This document shows, piece after piece, positions 1 to 8,930 of a stretch of 64,000 nt of DNA. This DNA is from Taklimakanibacter deserti (GTDB lineage: Bacteria; Pseudomonadota; Alphaproteobacteria; Rhizobiales; Aestuariivirgaceae): assembly GCA_003574785.1 (NCBI GenBank), contig QORU01000019.1, forward strand, positions 82,716-146,715, written 5' to 3'. The translations under genes were made by a program, and so were the position numbers. The first letter of the stretch is position 1; each line of letters starts with the position of its first letter. A model generated the notes under the pieces. That model did not search any database. It was not told the DNA's origin and saw nothing but the letters and a program-made list of their open reading frames with translations.

Positions 1-1
1 G

Positions 2-349
2 TCGGGCGGCTCGTCGCCTTTCGCCGCCGCTCTTCTCGTGCAGACCTCGGTGGTGAGTGCCAATCGCGAAGGCCTGGCCATCGTCAATGCCGGCTACAAG
101 TCGTTTGCGACGGAGGGCGGTCCGCCGGTCGTCGTGAGTCCCAAACTTGCCGGCGCCAGCTATCGGCTGATGGGCGATGAGCATGGCGGTGTGGGATATG
201 ATCCGCAAAGTTCGAAACTGAAGATCGGCGATACCGTCGAGTTCCTGACGCCGCATTGCGATCCGACCATCAATCTCTATGACCGCTATCATTGCGTACG
301 CGGCGACACGCTGGTCGACATATGGCCGGTCGATGCGAGAGGCCGTTGA
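2..349 (+). CDS. D-threonine aldolase / DSD1-family protein, C-terminal part only
   Basis: The gene enters from the left edge already in frame, so only about 115 C-terminal residues are present. The tail with HCDPT, NLYDRYH and a VDIWP ending matches the C-terminal beta domain of the PLP-dependent D-threonine aldolase/D-serine dehydratase-like family. In that family the His and Cys of this region bind the divalent metal used with PLP. The stop codon lies one base before the ATG of the next gene, a DadA-like dehydrogenase, so the two are probably co-transcribed for D-amino-acid breakdown. The N-terminal PLP-lysine barrel lies outside the window, so exact substrate cannot be judged. Confidence 0.8.
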   Translation, partial: SGGSSPFAAALLVQTSVVSANREGLAIVNAGYKSFATEGGPPVVVSPKLAGASYRLMGDEHGGVGYDPQSSKLKIGDTVEFLTPHCDPTINLYDRYHCVRGDTLVDIWPVDARGR

Positions 350-350
350 T

Positions 351-1610
351 ATGAAGGTCATCGTGCTCGGAGCCGGCGTCGTGGGCACGGCGACGGCCTA
401 TTTCCTCGCCCGCCGCGGCTTCGAGGTCGAGGTGATCGAGCGCCAGAAGGGGGCGGCGCTCGAAACCAGCTTCGGCAATGGCGGCGTCATCCATGCGAGC
501 GAGGTCGAGCCCTGGTCGCAGCCCGGCATGCCGATCAAGATCCTGAAATGGCTCGGCAAGGAGAATGCGCCGCTCCTGGTGCGCTATGGCGCCATCCCGA
601 AGATGTGGCATTGGGGATTGAAGTTCATCGCCAATTGCACGGAAGAGCGGTTCCACGCCAATACGCTGGTCAATCTGCGCCTGGCGCTCCACAGCCTTGG
701 CGTCCTGCAGCAGATTCGCGCCGAAACCGGCATAGAATATGATGTGCGCACGCAAGGCGTGCTCAAGATCTATAGCAACGCGCAATCGCTGAAAGCCGGC
801 ATCGCGACGGCGCAGTTCCTGTCGGGCTCAGGCCTCACATACAGCGAGGCCGATGTGACGGAATGCGTAAGACGCGTGCCGGCGCTCAAGGGCACGGCAT
901 CGACATTGGCGGGCGGCATCTATTTCCCCCGCGACGAGGTCGGCGACTGTCACAAATTCACGACGGGCCTGGCCGAGCGCTGCGCCGAGCTCGGCGTCAA
1001 ATTCCACTATGGAACGACGGTTCATGGCCTCGAGCGCGGCGGCAACGGCATCGCCGCCGTGGCCACCAGCAGTGGAACGATGCGGGCCGACAAATTCGTC
1101 GCGAGCCTGGGCAGCTACACGCCTCTCATCCTGCGCGGCGTCGGCATCACCGTCCCGATCTATCCGGTGAAAGGCGTCACCATCACGGTGCCGGGCGAGG
1201 CCTGGCCGGAACGCCCGCCGATACCGGTCATCGATGACGGCCGCATTTTTGGGCTCGTACCGCTGGGCGAGCGCATGCGGGTATCGGGCTCCGCCGAAGT
1301 GGCGGGCTACGACACGACGCCGAGCGCCGCCAGATGCGCGGCCATCGTCAACAACGTCATCAGCGTGTTCCCGGATTTCGCCAGATGCGTCGATCAAAGG
1401 ACCGCGAAATACTGGGCAGGCGTCAGGCCGGTCACGCCGAGCGGCACGCCCATTCTCGGGCCATCGCCCATCGCCAATCTCTTCATCGCTGCCGGGCACG
1501 GCCATCTTGGCTGGACCATGGGCTGCGGCTCGGGCGAGGTCGTCGCGGCCATGGTCGCAGGCGAACAGCCGACCATAGATGCCACGGGTTTCGCCCTGGC
1601 GGATCACTGA
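351..1610 (+). CDS. D-amino acid dehydrogenase, DadA-like FAD oxidoreductase
   Basis: A 419-residue FAD-dependent oxidoreductase of the DAO fold. The dinucleotide motif GAGVVG sits at residues 7-12 and the ribose-binding Glu is residue 30. The C-terminal run around RPVTPSGTPILG and GHGHLGWTMGCGSG is typical of small-subunit D-amino-acid dehydrogenases, which oxidise D-amino acids to 2-oxo acids and pass electrons to the membrane. I chose the ATG at 351 because it follows the preceding stop by one base and begins exactly at the Rossmann strand; an upstream in-frame start would overlap the previous gene. Between an aldolase-like gene and a RidA gene it makes sense as a D-amino-acid utilisation unit. 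Confidence 0.85.
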   Translation: MKVIVLGAGVVGTATAYFLARRGFEVEVIERQKGAALETSFGNGGVIHASEVEPWSQPGMPIKILKWLGKENAPLLVRYGAIPKMWHWGLKFIANCTEERFHANTLVNLRLALHSLGVLQQIRAETGIEYDVRTQGVLKIYSNAQSLKAGIATAQFLSGSGLTYSEADVTECVRRVPALKGTASTLAGGIYFPRDEVGDCHKFTTGLAERCAELGVKFHYGTTVHGLERGGNGIAAVATSSGTMRADKFVASLGSYTPLILRGVGITVPIYPVKGVTITVPGEAWPERPPIPVIDDGRIFGLVPLGERMRVSGSAEVAGYDTTPSAARCAAIVNNVISVFPDFARCVDQRTAKYWAGVRPVTPSGTPILGPSPIANLFIAAGHGHLGWTMGCGSGEVVAAMVAGEQPTIDATGFALADH

Positions 1611-1623
1611 ATGGGGGAATGAG

Positions 1624-2118
1624 ATGGCAAAAGTCGCGAAGAGCAAGAAGCCGGCGCTGCGGAAGACGCAGCCCTTGGTCCAGGGCTATGGCAGCGAGCC
1701 TGGCTTTCCGATTTCGCTCGCGATGCGGGCCGGCGATTTCGTGTTCACATCGGCGCAAGGCGATCACGGGTTCAATCCGGCCGATGTGGTCTATGACAAG
1801 AATGGCCTTGTCGTCAGCGACGGCAACAGCTTGCCGCCGCGCAGCATGGCGGATGAGACGCGCGCCACCTTGCGCAACATCGAAGCGAGCCTGAAGGAAG
1901 CGGGCTGCACGCTGGCCGACGTCGTCGATGCCTCGGTATGGCTGCGCGACCCGCGCGACTTCGCCGAGATGAACCGCGCCTATGGCGAGTTCTTCACCAA
2001 AAACCAGCCGACGCGATCGATTTTCCGCATCGATTTCATGTTCGACTGCCGCGTCGAGATCAAGGTCACGGCATACAAGCCGCTCACGGCACGGAAACGA
2101 AGAGCGACTCACCGATAG
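1624..2118 (+). CDS. RidA family protein (enamine/imine deaminase)
   Basis: A 164-residue YjgF/YER057c/UK114 (RidA) family protein, about 35 residues longer than the usual 125-130 because of a basic N-terminal extension (KVAKSKKPALRK). RidA proteins hydrolyse reactive 2-aminoacrylate-type imines. That suits a position 13 bases downstream of a D-amino-acid dehydrogenase that makes imino acids. The ATG at 1624 has a GGGGGAATGAG ribosome site just upstream. The 3' end overlaps the oppositely oriented amidase gene by 35 bases, so the last residues (ARKRRATHR) are antisense to the amidase C-terminus. Confidence 0.82.
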   Translation: MAKVAKSKKPALRKTQPLVQGYGSEPGFPISLAMRAGDFVFTSAQGDHGFNPADVVYDKNGLVVSDGNSLPPRSMADETRATLRNIEASLKEAGCTLADVVDASVWLRDPRDFAEMNRAYGEFFTKNQPTRSIFRIDFMFDCRVEIKVTAYKPLTARKRRATHR

Positions 2119-3457
2119 CGGGATGTCGCATCGCCGGCAGCAGCCCTTCGATCGCTGCCCCGATGGCGAGCGCCAGGTCGTCCGCTTTCCAGGGCGTCAC
2201 GATCTGTAGTCCGCCCGGCAGGGTTTGGTCGGTGAGGCCTGAGGGGATGCTGAGGGCAGGCAGGCCCACCAGATTGTAGACGCCGCTGAACATGATCTCG
2301 CCGACGCCGCTTTCGCCGCCGATCGGCGGATCTTCGGCCGGCGCGACCCAGGGCACCGAGGGCGAGAGGATCGCATCGACGCTCTCGAAGGCTTGTTGGA
2401 ACGCGCCGCGCAGCCGCGCTTGCACGGCCAACGCGTCGAGATAGTCGACAGCCGTGACGTGGAAACCCGCTTCGAGCTGGTCGCGGGTAATCGCCGAGAA
2501 GCCATGCCCTTCCTGGCGTAGCAAGTCGCGGTGAAGCTGGCTCGCTTCCGGCTCGATGATCTTTGCCACAGCATCATTGGCGGATTTGAGCTCCACTATT
2601 TCGAGGGGCCGCACATGAGCCCCCGCTTTCCCGAGAAGGGCGATGGTCTGATCGAACAAGGCCTGGATCGGCGCTTCCATGAAACGCTCGGCACCCGGAT
2701 GACGCAGGATCCCGATGCGCAAGCCCCTTATGGCGACAGACGGCAGGTCGTGCCGCATGCCGGTCATGGCCGACAGCATCAGGGCCGCATCGGCGCAGGA
2801 TCGTGCAATGGGCCCGGCGTGATCGAGCGACGGTGACAGCGCCTTGACGCCGTCGAGACTGACCAGGCCAAAGCTCGGCTTGAGGCCTACGACACCGCAA
2901 TAGGCGGCGGGAATGCGGATCGATCCGCCGGTGTCGGTGCCGACCGCGGCGAAGCTCAAGCCCGAGGCGACGGCAGCGGCCGATCCGCCGCTCGATCCAC
3001 CCGATGTGCGCTTCACGTCCCAGGGGTTGTTGGTCTGGCCGAAATCCGGATGCACGGCGCCATAGGCATATTCGAGCAGGTTGGTCTTGCCGAGGATGAC
3101 GGCGCCCGCCTCTTTCAGCCTGCGCACCAGCACGGCATCGGATTCTCCTTGTCGCGGACTCCCGGCGCGCGAGGCGAAAGTGGTCGGGACATCCGCCATC
3201 TCGACCAGGTCCTTGACCGCGACCGGCACCCCATGCAGGGGGCCGCGATCGCGCCCGGCCTTCAGCTCGCGGCCCGCCGCTTCCGCCGCGGCGTGGCTTT
3301 CTTCGGCGAGAACGGTAATGAAGCTGTTGAGGGCCGGATCGAGCCTGGCGATCCGGTCCAAAGATTGCTGCGTCACCGCGACGGGAGACAAGGACCCGTC
3401 GCGGTAACGGGCGCCGAGCGTAGCGATCGAAGAAAAGAGCAGATTATCATCGACCAT
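2084..3457 (-). CDS. Amidase (amidase-signature family)
   Basis: A 457-residue amidase-signature enzyme. The Ser-cisSer-Lys triad is visible: Lys in VAVKDLVEM, the glycine/serine-rich segment [16 protein letters not shown], and the nucleophile region [12 protein letters not shown]. The family hydrolyses amides to acids plus ammonia, and many members act on small N-substituted amides. The ATG at 3457 is preceded by GGGAAGGG and starts 20 bases after the stop of the solute-binding protein gene, so it is the last gene of the minus-strand operon that begins with the GntR regulator. The substrate is not evident. It is closer in look to AtzF/allophanate-hydrolase-like amidases than to GatA. Confidence 0.85.
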   Translation of the reverse strand: MVDDNLLFSSIATLGARYRDGSLSPVAVTQQSLDRIARLDPALNSFITVLAEESHAAAEAAGRELKAGRDRGPLHGVPVAVKDLVEMADVPTTFASRAGSPRQGESDAVLVRRLKEAGAVILGKTNLLEYAYGAVHPDFGQTNNPWDVKRTSGGSSGGSAAAVASGLSFAAVGTDTGGSIRIPAAYCGVVGLKPSFGLVSLDGVKALSPSLDHAGPIARSCADAALMLSAMTGMRHDLPSVAIRGLRIGILRHPGAERFMEAPIQALFDQTIALLGKAGAHVRPLEIVELKSANDAVAKIIEPEASQLHRDLLRQEGHGFSAITRDQLEAGFHVTAVDYLDALAVQARLRGAFQQAFESVDAILSPSVPWVAPAEDPPIGGESGVGEIMFSGVYNLVGLPALSIPSGLTDQTLPGGLQIVTPWKADDLALAIGAAIEGLLPAMRHPAIGESLFVSVP

Positions 3458-3476
3458 GAGCCGGCGCCCTTCCCGG

Positions 3477-5057
3477 TCACGGTTCGATATGAGCGCGCAG
3501 GAACACATTGTTGCCCAGAGGAATCTGCACGAAGTCCTTGACGGGCTTGCGCAGCGCCACGGCGAGCGGCGATTGATAAAGGAAGACGATGGGTGCGGCC
3601 TTCACATATATTTCCTGGATCTGCTTGTACAGGTCGGCGCGCCTGGCCTTGTCGGCTTCCTTCTGGCTCTGGGTGAAGAGATCCTGGATGGTCGGATCAT
3701 TATAGCCGCTGTGCTGCGATTCCGTCGTCGGATAATAAGCGAAATAGGACGTGATCTCGCTCGGATCGATGATGTCGTCGGTCCAGTAGCCGGTCTGGAT
3801 CTGGAAGTCGGCGTCATTATAGCGCGCCACCATGGTGGCATTGTCGGCCTGCTCGATCGTCAAGGTGACGCCCAAGGCCGACCACATCTGCTGGATGGTG
3901 GAGAGCGTGGCCGAATCGTCAGCGCTGCCGGCGAGCGCCATGGCGGTCACCGAGAAGCCGCCGTCGCGGCCCGCTTCCTTGAGCAGCGCCTTGGCCTTAT
4001 CGAGGTTGAATTCGTAAGCCGGCACCGGTCCATGGAACAAAGGCGTCGAGGACGACATGAAGGAGCGCATCGGGCTGCCGACATCGAAGGTCACGAGCTT
4101 GATGAAGGCGGTCTTGTCCACCGCATAATTGAGAGCCTGGCGCACTTTTTCATCGGCCAGCGGATTGTCGCTGCCGTTCTTGAGCTTGGGTCGGATATTG
4201 AGGGTGAGATAGGTCACCTTGGTCGAGGGGAACAACTCCATATTGAGGGCCGGATCCGCCTTGAGCTCGGCGACGCGGGCGTAAGGGATGAATTCGGCAG
4301 CGTCGACCTCGCCCGCCTGCAGCTTCAGGATGCGGGTCGCGTCGTCGGGAATGACCTCGAACTTGACCTCATCGAGATAGGGCAGGGGCTTGCCGTCGTC
4401 GCCCGCCTGCCAATAATTGGGATTGCGCTTCAGCACCATTTCCGTGCCGCGCTCCCAGCGCTCGAGCACGAAGGGGCCCGAGCCGATCGGATGCTCGGCG
4501 AAGGCCTTCGCCTTGTCCTCTTCCGTGGCCCCCGGCGCCGCCTCGAACAGTTTCTTGGGCATAATGGCGCTGTTGAAGATGGCGAGCGCGGCGGTGATCA
4601 CCGGATCAGGATGCTTGAGCCGCAAGGTCACCGTGTCGGTACCCTCCACCGCGATCGACTCGATGGATTCGAGCAGGAAGTTCCAGGTGCCGTTCTTGGG
4701 GTTGCGCGCCCGGTCGAGCGACCATTTGACGTCATCGACGGTGAGCGGCGATCCGTCGGCGAATTTGACGCCGGACCGGAGTTTGAGCGTCAGCGACAAT
4801 CCGTCATCGGAGGTCTTGTATTCGCTGGCAAGGCCGGGCTCGATCGACTTGCCGTCGACGCTCGGCTGCAGCAGCGTGTCATAGAGATTGGTGAGGATCC
4901 AGATGTCGACATTGCGCTGGTTGAGCACCGGATCGAGGAACAGCGAATCGGCGTTGCGCGCGAAGGTGAGCGTGCCGCCGCGATTGGCGGCATCGGCCGT
5001 CGTGATGCTGACGAGGGCGAACAACAGGACGGCAAGAATGCGATATGCGAACTTCAT
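3477..5057 (-). CDS. ABC transporter solute-binding protein, peptide/nickel type (SBP_bac_5)
   Basis: A 526-residue periplasmic binding protein with an N-terminal signal peptide (hydrophobic ILAVLLFALVS, cleavage near ADA-A). It belongs to the DppA/OppA cluster. It has the same length as, and is strongly similar throughout to, the binding protein at 10157-11737: both share ADSLFLDPVLN, DIWILTNLYDTLLQPS, VKWSLDRARNPKNG, IPDDATRILKLQAGEVD and the C-terminal VQIPLGNN. No permease or ATPase gene lies next to it. It probably delivers a related substrate to the divergently encoded importer at 11.8-15.6 kb. The gene sits between the M20 hydrolase and the amidase of the same operon. Confidence 0.88.
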   Translation of the reverse strand: MKFAYRILAVLLFALVSITTADAANRGGTLTFARNADSLFLDPVLNQRNVDIWILTNLYDTLLQPSVDGKSIEPGLASEYKTSDDGLSLTLKLRSGVKFADGSPLTVDDVKWSLDRARNPKNGTWNFLLESIESIAVEGTDTVTLRLKHPDPVITAALAIFNSAIMPKKLFEAAPGATEEDKAKAFAEHPIGSGPFVLERWERGTEMVLKRNPNYWQAGDDGKPLPYLDEVKFEVIPDDATRILKLQAGEVDAAEFIPYARVAELKADPALNMELFPSTKVTYLTLNIRPKLKNGSDNPLADEKVRQALNYAVDKTAFIKLVTFDVGSPMRSFMSSSTPLFHGPVPAYEFNLDKAKALLKEAGRDGGFSVTAMALAGSADDSATLSTIQQMWSALGVTLTIEQADNATMVARYNDADFQIQTGYWTDDIIDPSEITSYFAYYPTTESQHSGYNDPTIQDLFTQSQKEADKARRADLYKQIQEIYVKAAPIVFLYQSPLAVALRKPVKDFVQIPLGNNVFLRAHIEP

Positions 5058-5095
5058 GGCGTATCTCCCTGTTTGATGCTTGGTTGTTTTTTAAG

Positions 5096-6445
5096 TCATG
5101 CACGTTCCGCGCCGAGGAGCTCCCAATAGCGCAGCCACGCCCTGACCCCTTCATCGAGGCGCGAGAGCCGGAAGAATTCATTGGGGGCGTGGTAATCCTC
5201 GTCCGCCGTCGAAAAGGAGAAGAAGATCGTTTCGGCGCCGAGCGCCTCGCGGAAGATGAGGCCGATCGGGATGGTGGCGCCCATCCTGACGCGCAAAGCG
5301 GGCTTGCCATAGATCTCCTGGAGCGCCCGCTCGGCGATGGCGAGGCCCGGATGGTCGCCCGGCACCTCATAGGCCTTGGAGCCGTGGCCGTCGGCACGAA
5401 TGTCGAGCGCAACACCCGCGGGGCAGTTGCGCTGCAAGTGGCGGGAAATGAGTCTGACGATCGTCTGAGGCTCTTGATCCGGCACCAGCCGGCAAGTGAT
5501 CTTGGCGGAGGCAGAGCGCGCGATGACCGTCTTGCCGCCGGGGCCCTGATAGCCGCCCCACAGGCCGTTAACGTCGAGCGTCGGCCTAAGCCACTGCCGC
5601 TCCAGCAGGCAATAGCCTTTCTCGCCGACACCCTCGCGGGCGCCGATCGAGCGCAGATAGCGCTCCTCGTCGAAGGGCAAGGCGCCGATCATCCGGCGCG
5701 CCGCGTCATCGGCGGGTTTCACCGCGTCATAGAAGCCTTCGACCGCGATACGGTTGTCGGCATCGTGCAAGGAGGCGACCAGAGCGGCAATCGCATGCAG
5801 CGGATTGGCGATGCCGCCGCCGTGACGGCCGGAATGCAGGTCCTTGGCCGCACCCGTCACGGTGAATTCGAGCGCCGCAAGGCCGCGATTGGCGACGGTG
5901 ATGGACGGCTCGTCCGGCCGCCACATGGCGCCGTCGGCGGAGAGCACGAGATCCGCGCCAAGCTCCCCCGCATGCATCTTGATGAAGGCTTCGAGATTGG
6001 GGCTGCCGCACTCCTCTTCGCCCTCGATCACGAATTTGAGATTGACCGGCAAGCGCCCGGAGCCATGCAAGCAGGCTTCGGCCGCCTTGATGGCAATGAG
6101 CAGCGGGCCCTTGTCGTCGGAGACGCCGCGCCCATAGATGCGTCCATCGCGCAACTGCGGCTCGAAGGGCGGAGACTTCCAGCTTTCCACCGGATCGGGC
6201 GGCTGGACGTCATAATGGCCATAGACGAGGACGGTCGGGGCACTCTCGGCCCTGAGCCACTGCGCCGTGACGATCGGATGGCCGGGAGTCTGGTGGACGA
6301 TGACCGCGTCGAGACCGGCGCGCTTCAGGCGCTCCGCGAGCCAATCGGCCGCTTCGGTGACATGGGATGCATAAGCGGGATCGGTGCTGACGCTCGGAAT
6401 GCCGGCGAAAGCGATGAGCTCGTCGACGATTTCAGGTCTCGTCAT
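5096..6445 (-). CDS. M20-family metallopeptidase / aminoacylase-type dipeptidase
   Basis: A 449-residue zinc hydrolase of the ArgE/DapE/ACY1/CPG2 family (M20). Metal-site motifs are present in order: YGHYDVQPPD (His, Asp), GRGVSDDKGP (bridging Asp), EGEEECGS (catalytic Glu plus ligand Glu), LSADGAM (Asp) and a C-terminal YHAPNEFF (His). Such enzymes cut dipeptides, N-acyl amino acids or N-carbamoyl amino acids in the cytoplasm. Its start codon is directly adjacent to the stop of the SDR gene upstream, so translation is probably coupled. With an amidase and a peptide-type binding protein downstream, the operon looks built to open amide or peptide bonds. Confidence 0.87.
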   Translation of the reverse strand: MTRPEIVDELIAFAGIPSVSTDPAYASHVTEAADWLAERLKRAGLDAVIVHQTPGHPIVTAQWLRAESAPTVLVYGHYDVQPPDPVESWKSPPFEPQLRDGRIYGRGVSDDKGPLLIAIKAAEACLHGSGRLPVNLKFVIEGEEECGSPNLEAFIKMHAGELGADLVLSADGAMWRPDEPSITVANRGLAALEFTVTGAAKDLHSGRHGGGIANPLHAIAALVASLHDADNRIAVEGFYDAVKPADDAARRMIGALPFDEERYLRSIGAREGVGEKGYCLLERQWLRPTLDVNGLWGGYQGPGGKTVIARSASAKITCRLVPDQEPQTIVRLISRHLQRNCPAGVALDIRADGHGSKAYEVPGDHPGLAIAERALQEIYGKPALRVRMGATIPIGLIFREALGAETIFFSFSTADEDYHAPNEFFRLSRLDEGVRAWLRYWELLGAERA

Positions 6446-7201
6446 TCACTTGCCCCCGTCGACGCTCAGCACCTGGCCGGTGATCCAGCCGGCGAAATCG
6501 GAGGCGAAGAACATCACAGCATGGGCGATGTCGTCGGGCGCGCCCAGGCGCTTGAGCGCGATCGACTCGACGAGCCGGCGCTGGCCCTCTTCGCCATAGG
6601 ACTGCCATTGCTTCTCGGTCGTGGGATTGGAGCGCACGAAACCCGGCGCCACATTGTTGACGGTGATCCCCCAGGGGCCAAGCTCATGGGCGAGTTGGCG
6701 CGTCAGCCCGATCTGCGCCGCCTTGGCCGAGGCATAGGCCTGGATGCCGGTGAGGCTGATCTCCAGGCCGGCGCGGCTCGAGATGTTGATGATGCGCCCG
6801 AAGCGCGCCTGCTTCATGCCGGGCGCCACCGCCTGGATGCAATAGAAGGCGCCCGTCACATTGGCATCGAAGATGCTGTGCCAGTCGGATTCGGATATCT
6901 CCTCGAGCGGCCTTCCCACCTGGCCGCGCACGCCGCCGGCATTATTGACGAGGATGTCGACCGCGCGGCCCTTTGCCGCCTCGGCGATGAGGTCCCCTAC
7001 CGCCGCGCGGTCGGCGATGTCGAGGGTGCGGGTCTCGCAGGCGCCCTTGCACAGGCTTTTGGTCTCGCTGAGGCCTCGTGCGTTGAGATCACAGGCCCAG
7101 ACATGCGCCCCGCGCTCGGCAAAGGCGAGGCTGATGGCGCGGCCGAAACCATGTCCGGCGCCCGTCACCACCACTGTTTTCCCGGAGAAATCGATCTTCA
7201 T
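6446..7201 (-). CDS. SDR-family NAD(P)-dependent oxidoreductase
   Basis: A 251-residue classical short-chain dehydrogenase. It has the cofactor motif TGAGHGFG, the NNAGG motif, the catalytic Ser of NISS followed by YASAK (Tyr and Lys), and the C-terminal ITGQVLSVDGG. It overlaps the upstream PanE-like gene by four bases (ATGA) and abuts the M20 gene, so it is inside the operon. The substrate is unknown. A hydroxy- or keto-intermediate of the same amide pathway is the natural guess. Confidence 0.88.
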   Translation of the reverse strand: MKIDFSGKTVVVTGAGHGFGRAISLAFAERGAHVWACDLNARGLSETKSLCKGACETRTLDIADRAAVGDLIAEAAKGRAVDILVNNAGGVRGQVGRPLEEISESDWHSIFDANVTGAFYCIQAVAPGMKQARFGRIINISSRAGLEISLTGIQAYASAKAAQIGLTRQLAHELGPWGITVNNVAPGFVRSNPTTEKQWQSYGEEGQRRLVESIALKRLGAPDDIAHAVMFFASDFAGWITGQVLSVDGGK

Positions 7202-8232
7202 GTCGACGCTCTTGCATTGGGCAGAAGTTTCGCAAGCTCATCGAGATTTTCCGAAGCAAGCGGCCGCGCCCCGTCCTCGATCTCGACGATGAGCGCGATG
7301 GTGCGCCGGGTGAGCGGCGCCATCAGGCCGCGGCTGCGGGCGGCGGCGACCACCGGTTCGAGCTGCGGCCGGACCTCGGTCTTGCGCTTTCTCACCGCGA
7401 GATCGCGCCATATGCCGCTATGCGTCTTGGCGGATTTCCGGTTATGCGCGACGAGCGCGTCGAGCGAGGCTTCGGCCTCGCGCTTGCCCGCCATGAAGGC
7501 TTTGGGATCGAATCCGTCGAAAGGTTCGAGCGTGATCTTGTTGGCGAGTGCGATATCGATCACCTCGCGGGTCAGCGCGATGAGGACCGGCCGGTACCGG
7601 GGGTTGGCAAGGCAGTCGGCGATCGAGTCGTTGGTGAGCGCGGTGGCGAAGAGGAGCGCGCCGTAAGCGAGCTTGCTCCACAGGAAGCCCCAGATATTCG
7701 CGGTGAGCACCGCGCGCTCATCGAATATGTGCAGCAGCCGCTGGACATCGCGGGTGCGGGGACGGCTCTCGCCGTCGAGCTCGCCCGTGACCACCGCGCC
7801 GCGGCCGCCATAATGGACGACGCCGGGCGACATATAGTCGGCGCCGAAATTGACGAATGCGCCAACGGTGCGTTCAGCGCCGATGCGGGCCGCGATCACT
7901 TGCTCATTGAGGCCGTTCTGCAGCGAGACCACCGCGCCATCCTCGGTGAGGAAGGGGGCGAGGCTGTCGGCCGCGGCAGCGGTATCTTGCGCCTTCACAC
8001 ACAGGAAGATGAGGCCGAAGCGGCCGGAGAGCTCCTCCGGCAAGGCGGCCTTGGCGGTGACGCGGAACTCCCTGATCGGCCCGGTGATCGCGAGCCCTTG
8101 ATTGTTGATCGCCTTGACGTGTGCTGCGCTCTTGTCGACGAAGAGCACCGGCAGGCCCGCCTCGCGCAAAAAGGCGCCGACCGTGCCGCCAATGGCGCCG
8201 GCACCCCAGAAGAGGATGGGATCGCCGCTCAT
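7198..8232 (-). CDS. Ketopantoate reductase family protein (PanE/ApbA-like)
   Basis: A 344-residue protein beginning FWGAGAIGGTVGAFL, the NADP-binding motif of 2-dehydropantoate 2-reductases. The conserved Lys region is FLWSKLAYGALLFATALTN and there is a C-terminal ApbA_C domain. The ATG at 8232 shares one base with the stop of the creatininase-like gene (TGATG), and the 3' end overlaps the SDR by four bases. A position inside a catabolic operon, rather than beside panB/panC, argues that it reduces another 2-oxo acid or oxidises a hydroxy acid. PanE paralogues in catabolic operons are common. Confidence 0.82.
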   Translation of the reverse strand: MSGDPILFWGAGAIGGTVGAFLREAGLPVLFVDKSAAHVKAINNQGLAITGPIREFRVTAKAALPEELSGRFGLIFLCVKAQDTAAAADSLAPFLTEDGAVVSLQNGLNEQVIAARIGAERTVGAFVNFGADYMSPGVVHYGGRGAVVTGELDGESRPRTRDVQRLLHIFDERAVLTANIWGFLWSKLAYGALLFATALTNDSIADCLANPRYRPVLIALTREVIDIALANKITLEPFDGFDPKAFMAGKREAEASLDALVAHNRKSAKTHSGIWRDLAVRKRKTEVRPQLEPVVAAARSRGLMAPLTRRTIALIVEIEDGARPLASENLDELAKLLPNARAST

Positions 8233-8930
8233 CACCAATTGTGCTCGATCAGAGCGCGGGTTTCGGCGACGGCGACCGCCCACAGTGCATGCATCTCCTC
8301 GTCGGGGCGTTCGTAATAGCCGCCGAGACTGCCGTCGCCGAGCAGCTTGCGGATATCCTTGGCATTGACGCCGCTCATCCGATCGAGATCGATCATCGGC
8401 TTCTGCTGGGTCGGAGCCTTGACACCGTCGAGGCGGGTCCAGGGGAAATTCTCCATCCATGAGGCGTGCGAGGCGGCGGGATCGATCTCCTTCACCTTGG
8501 CCAGCGTCTTGGGCGCGTTCCACCAGTTATGGAACTTGACTCGGATTCCGGCGCGATGCGTCACCCATTGCTCCGCCAAGGCTTTCACCGGCGAATTGCC
8601 GCCATGGCCATTGACGATCAGGATGCGCTTGAAGCCGTGTTCGGCGAGGCATTCCAATATGTCCTCGGCGATATGCAGCAGGGTTTCGACGCGCAAGGAG
8701 ACGGTGCCGGGATAGGCGCGGAAATAGGGGGTGATCCCGTAATTCACCGGCGGGAACACTGGCACGCGCAAGGGCTCGGCGGCATCTGTCGCCACGCGTT
8801 CGGCGAGAATGCCGTCGACCAGCAAGCTCAATTGCGCATGCTGCTCGGTCGAGCCGATCGGCACGACGCAGCGATCGTCGCGCTTCAGATAGTCTTCCAC
8901 CTGCATCCAGTTCATGTCTTTAATTTTCAT
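8232..8930 (-). CDS. Creatininase family protein
   Basis: A 232-residue member of the creatinine amidohydrolase/FAPy-deformylase-like family. Visible family motifs are IGSTEQHAQLSLLVDG (the usual EQHGPHLPLxTD region with substitutions) and IVNGHGGN. Members open cyclic amides such as creatinine or hydrolyse formamides with a binuclear metal site. The first motif keeps Glu and His, and the Asp of VDG can serve as the ligand Asp. The gene overlaps both neighbours: 11 bases with the GntR gene and one base with the PanE-like gene. It is the first enzyme gene after the regulator, and its ring-opening chemistry fits the amidase and M20 hydrolase downstream. Confidence 0.82.
   Translation of the reverse strand: MKIKDMNWMQVEDYLKRDDRCVVPIGSTEQHAQLSLLVDGILAERVATDAAEPLRVPVFPPVNYGITPYFRAYPGTVSLRVETLLHIAEDILECLAEHGFKRILIVNGHGGNSPVKALAEQWVTHRAGIRVKFHNWWNAPKTLAKVKEIDPAASHASWMENFPWTRLDGVKAPTQQKPMIDLDRMSGVNAKDIRKLLGDGSLGGYYERPDEEMHALWAVAVAETRALIEHNW

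Noticed and set aside
279..350. Upstream start for the DadA-like gene at 279
   Set aside because: It would overlap the preceding aldolase-like gene by 71 bases. The ATG at 351 begins exactly at the FAD-binding strand.
3456..7666. Very long plus-strand open frames (557 and 873 codons) opposite the minus operon
   Set aside because: Antisense shadows of high-GC codon bias. They lie over genes with clear enzyme and binding-protein motifs, and their translations are low-complexity with no recognisable domain.
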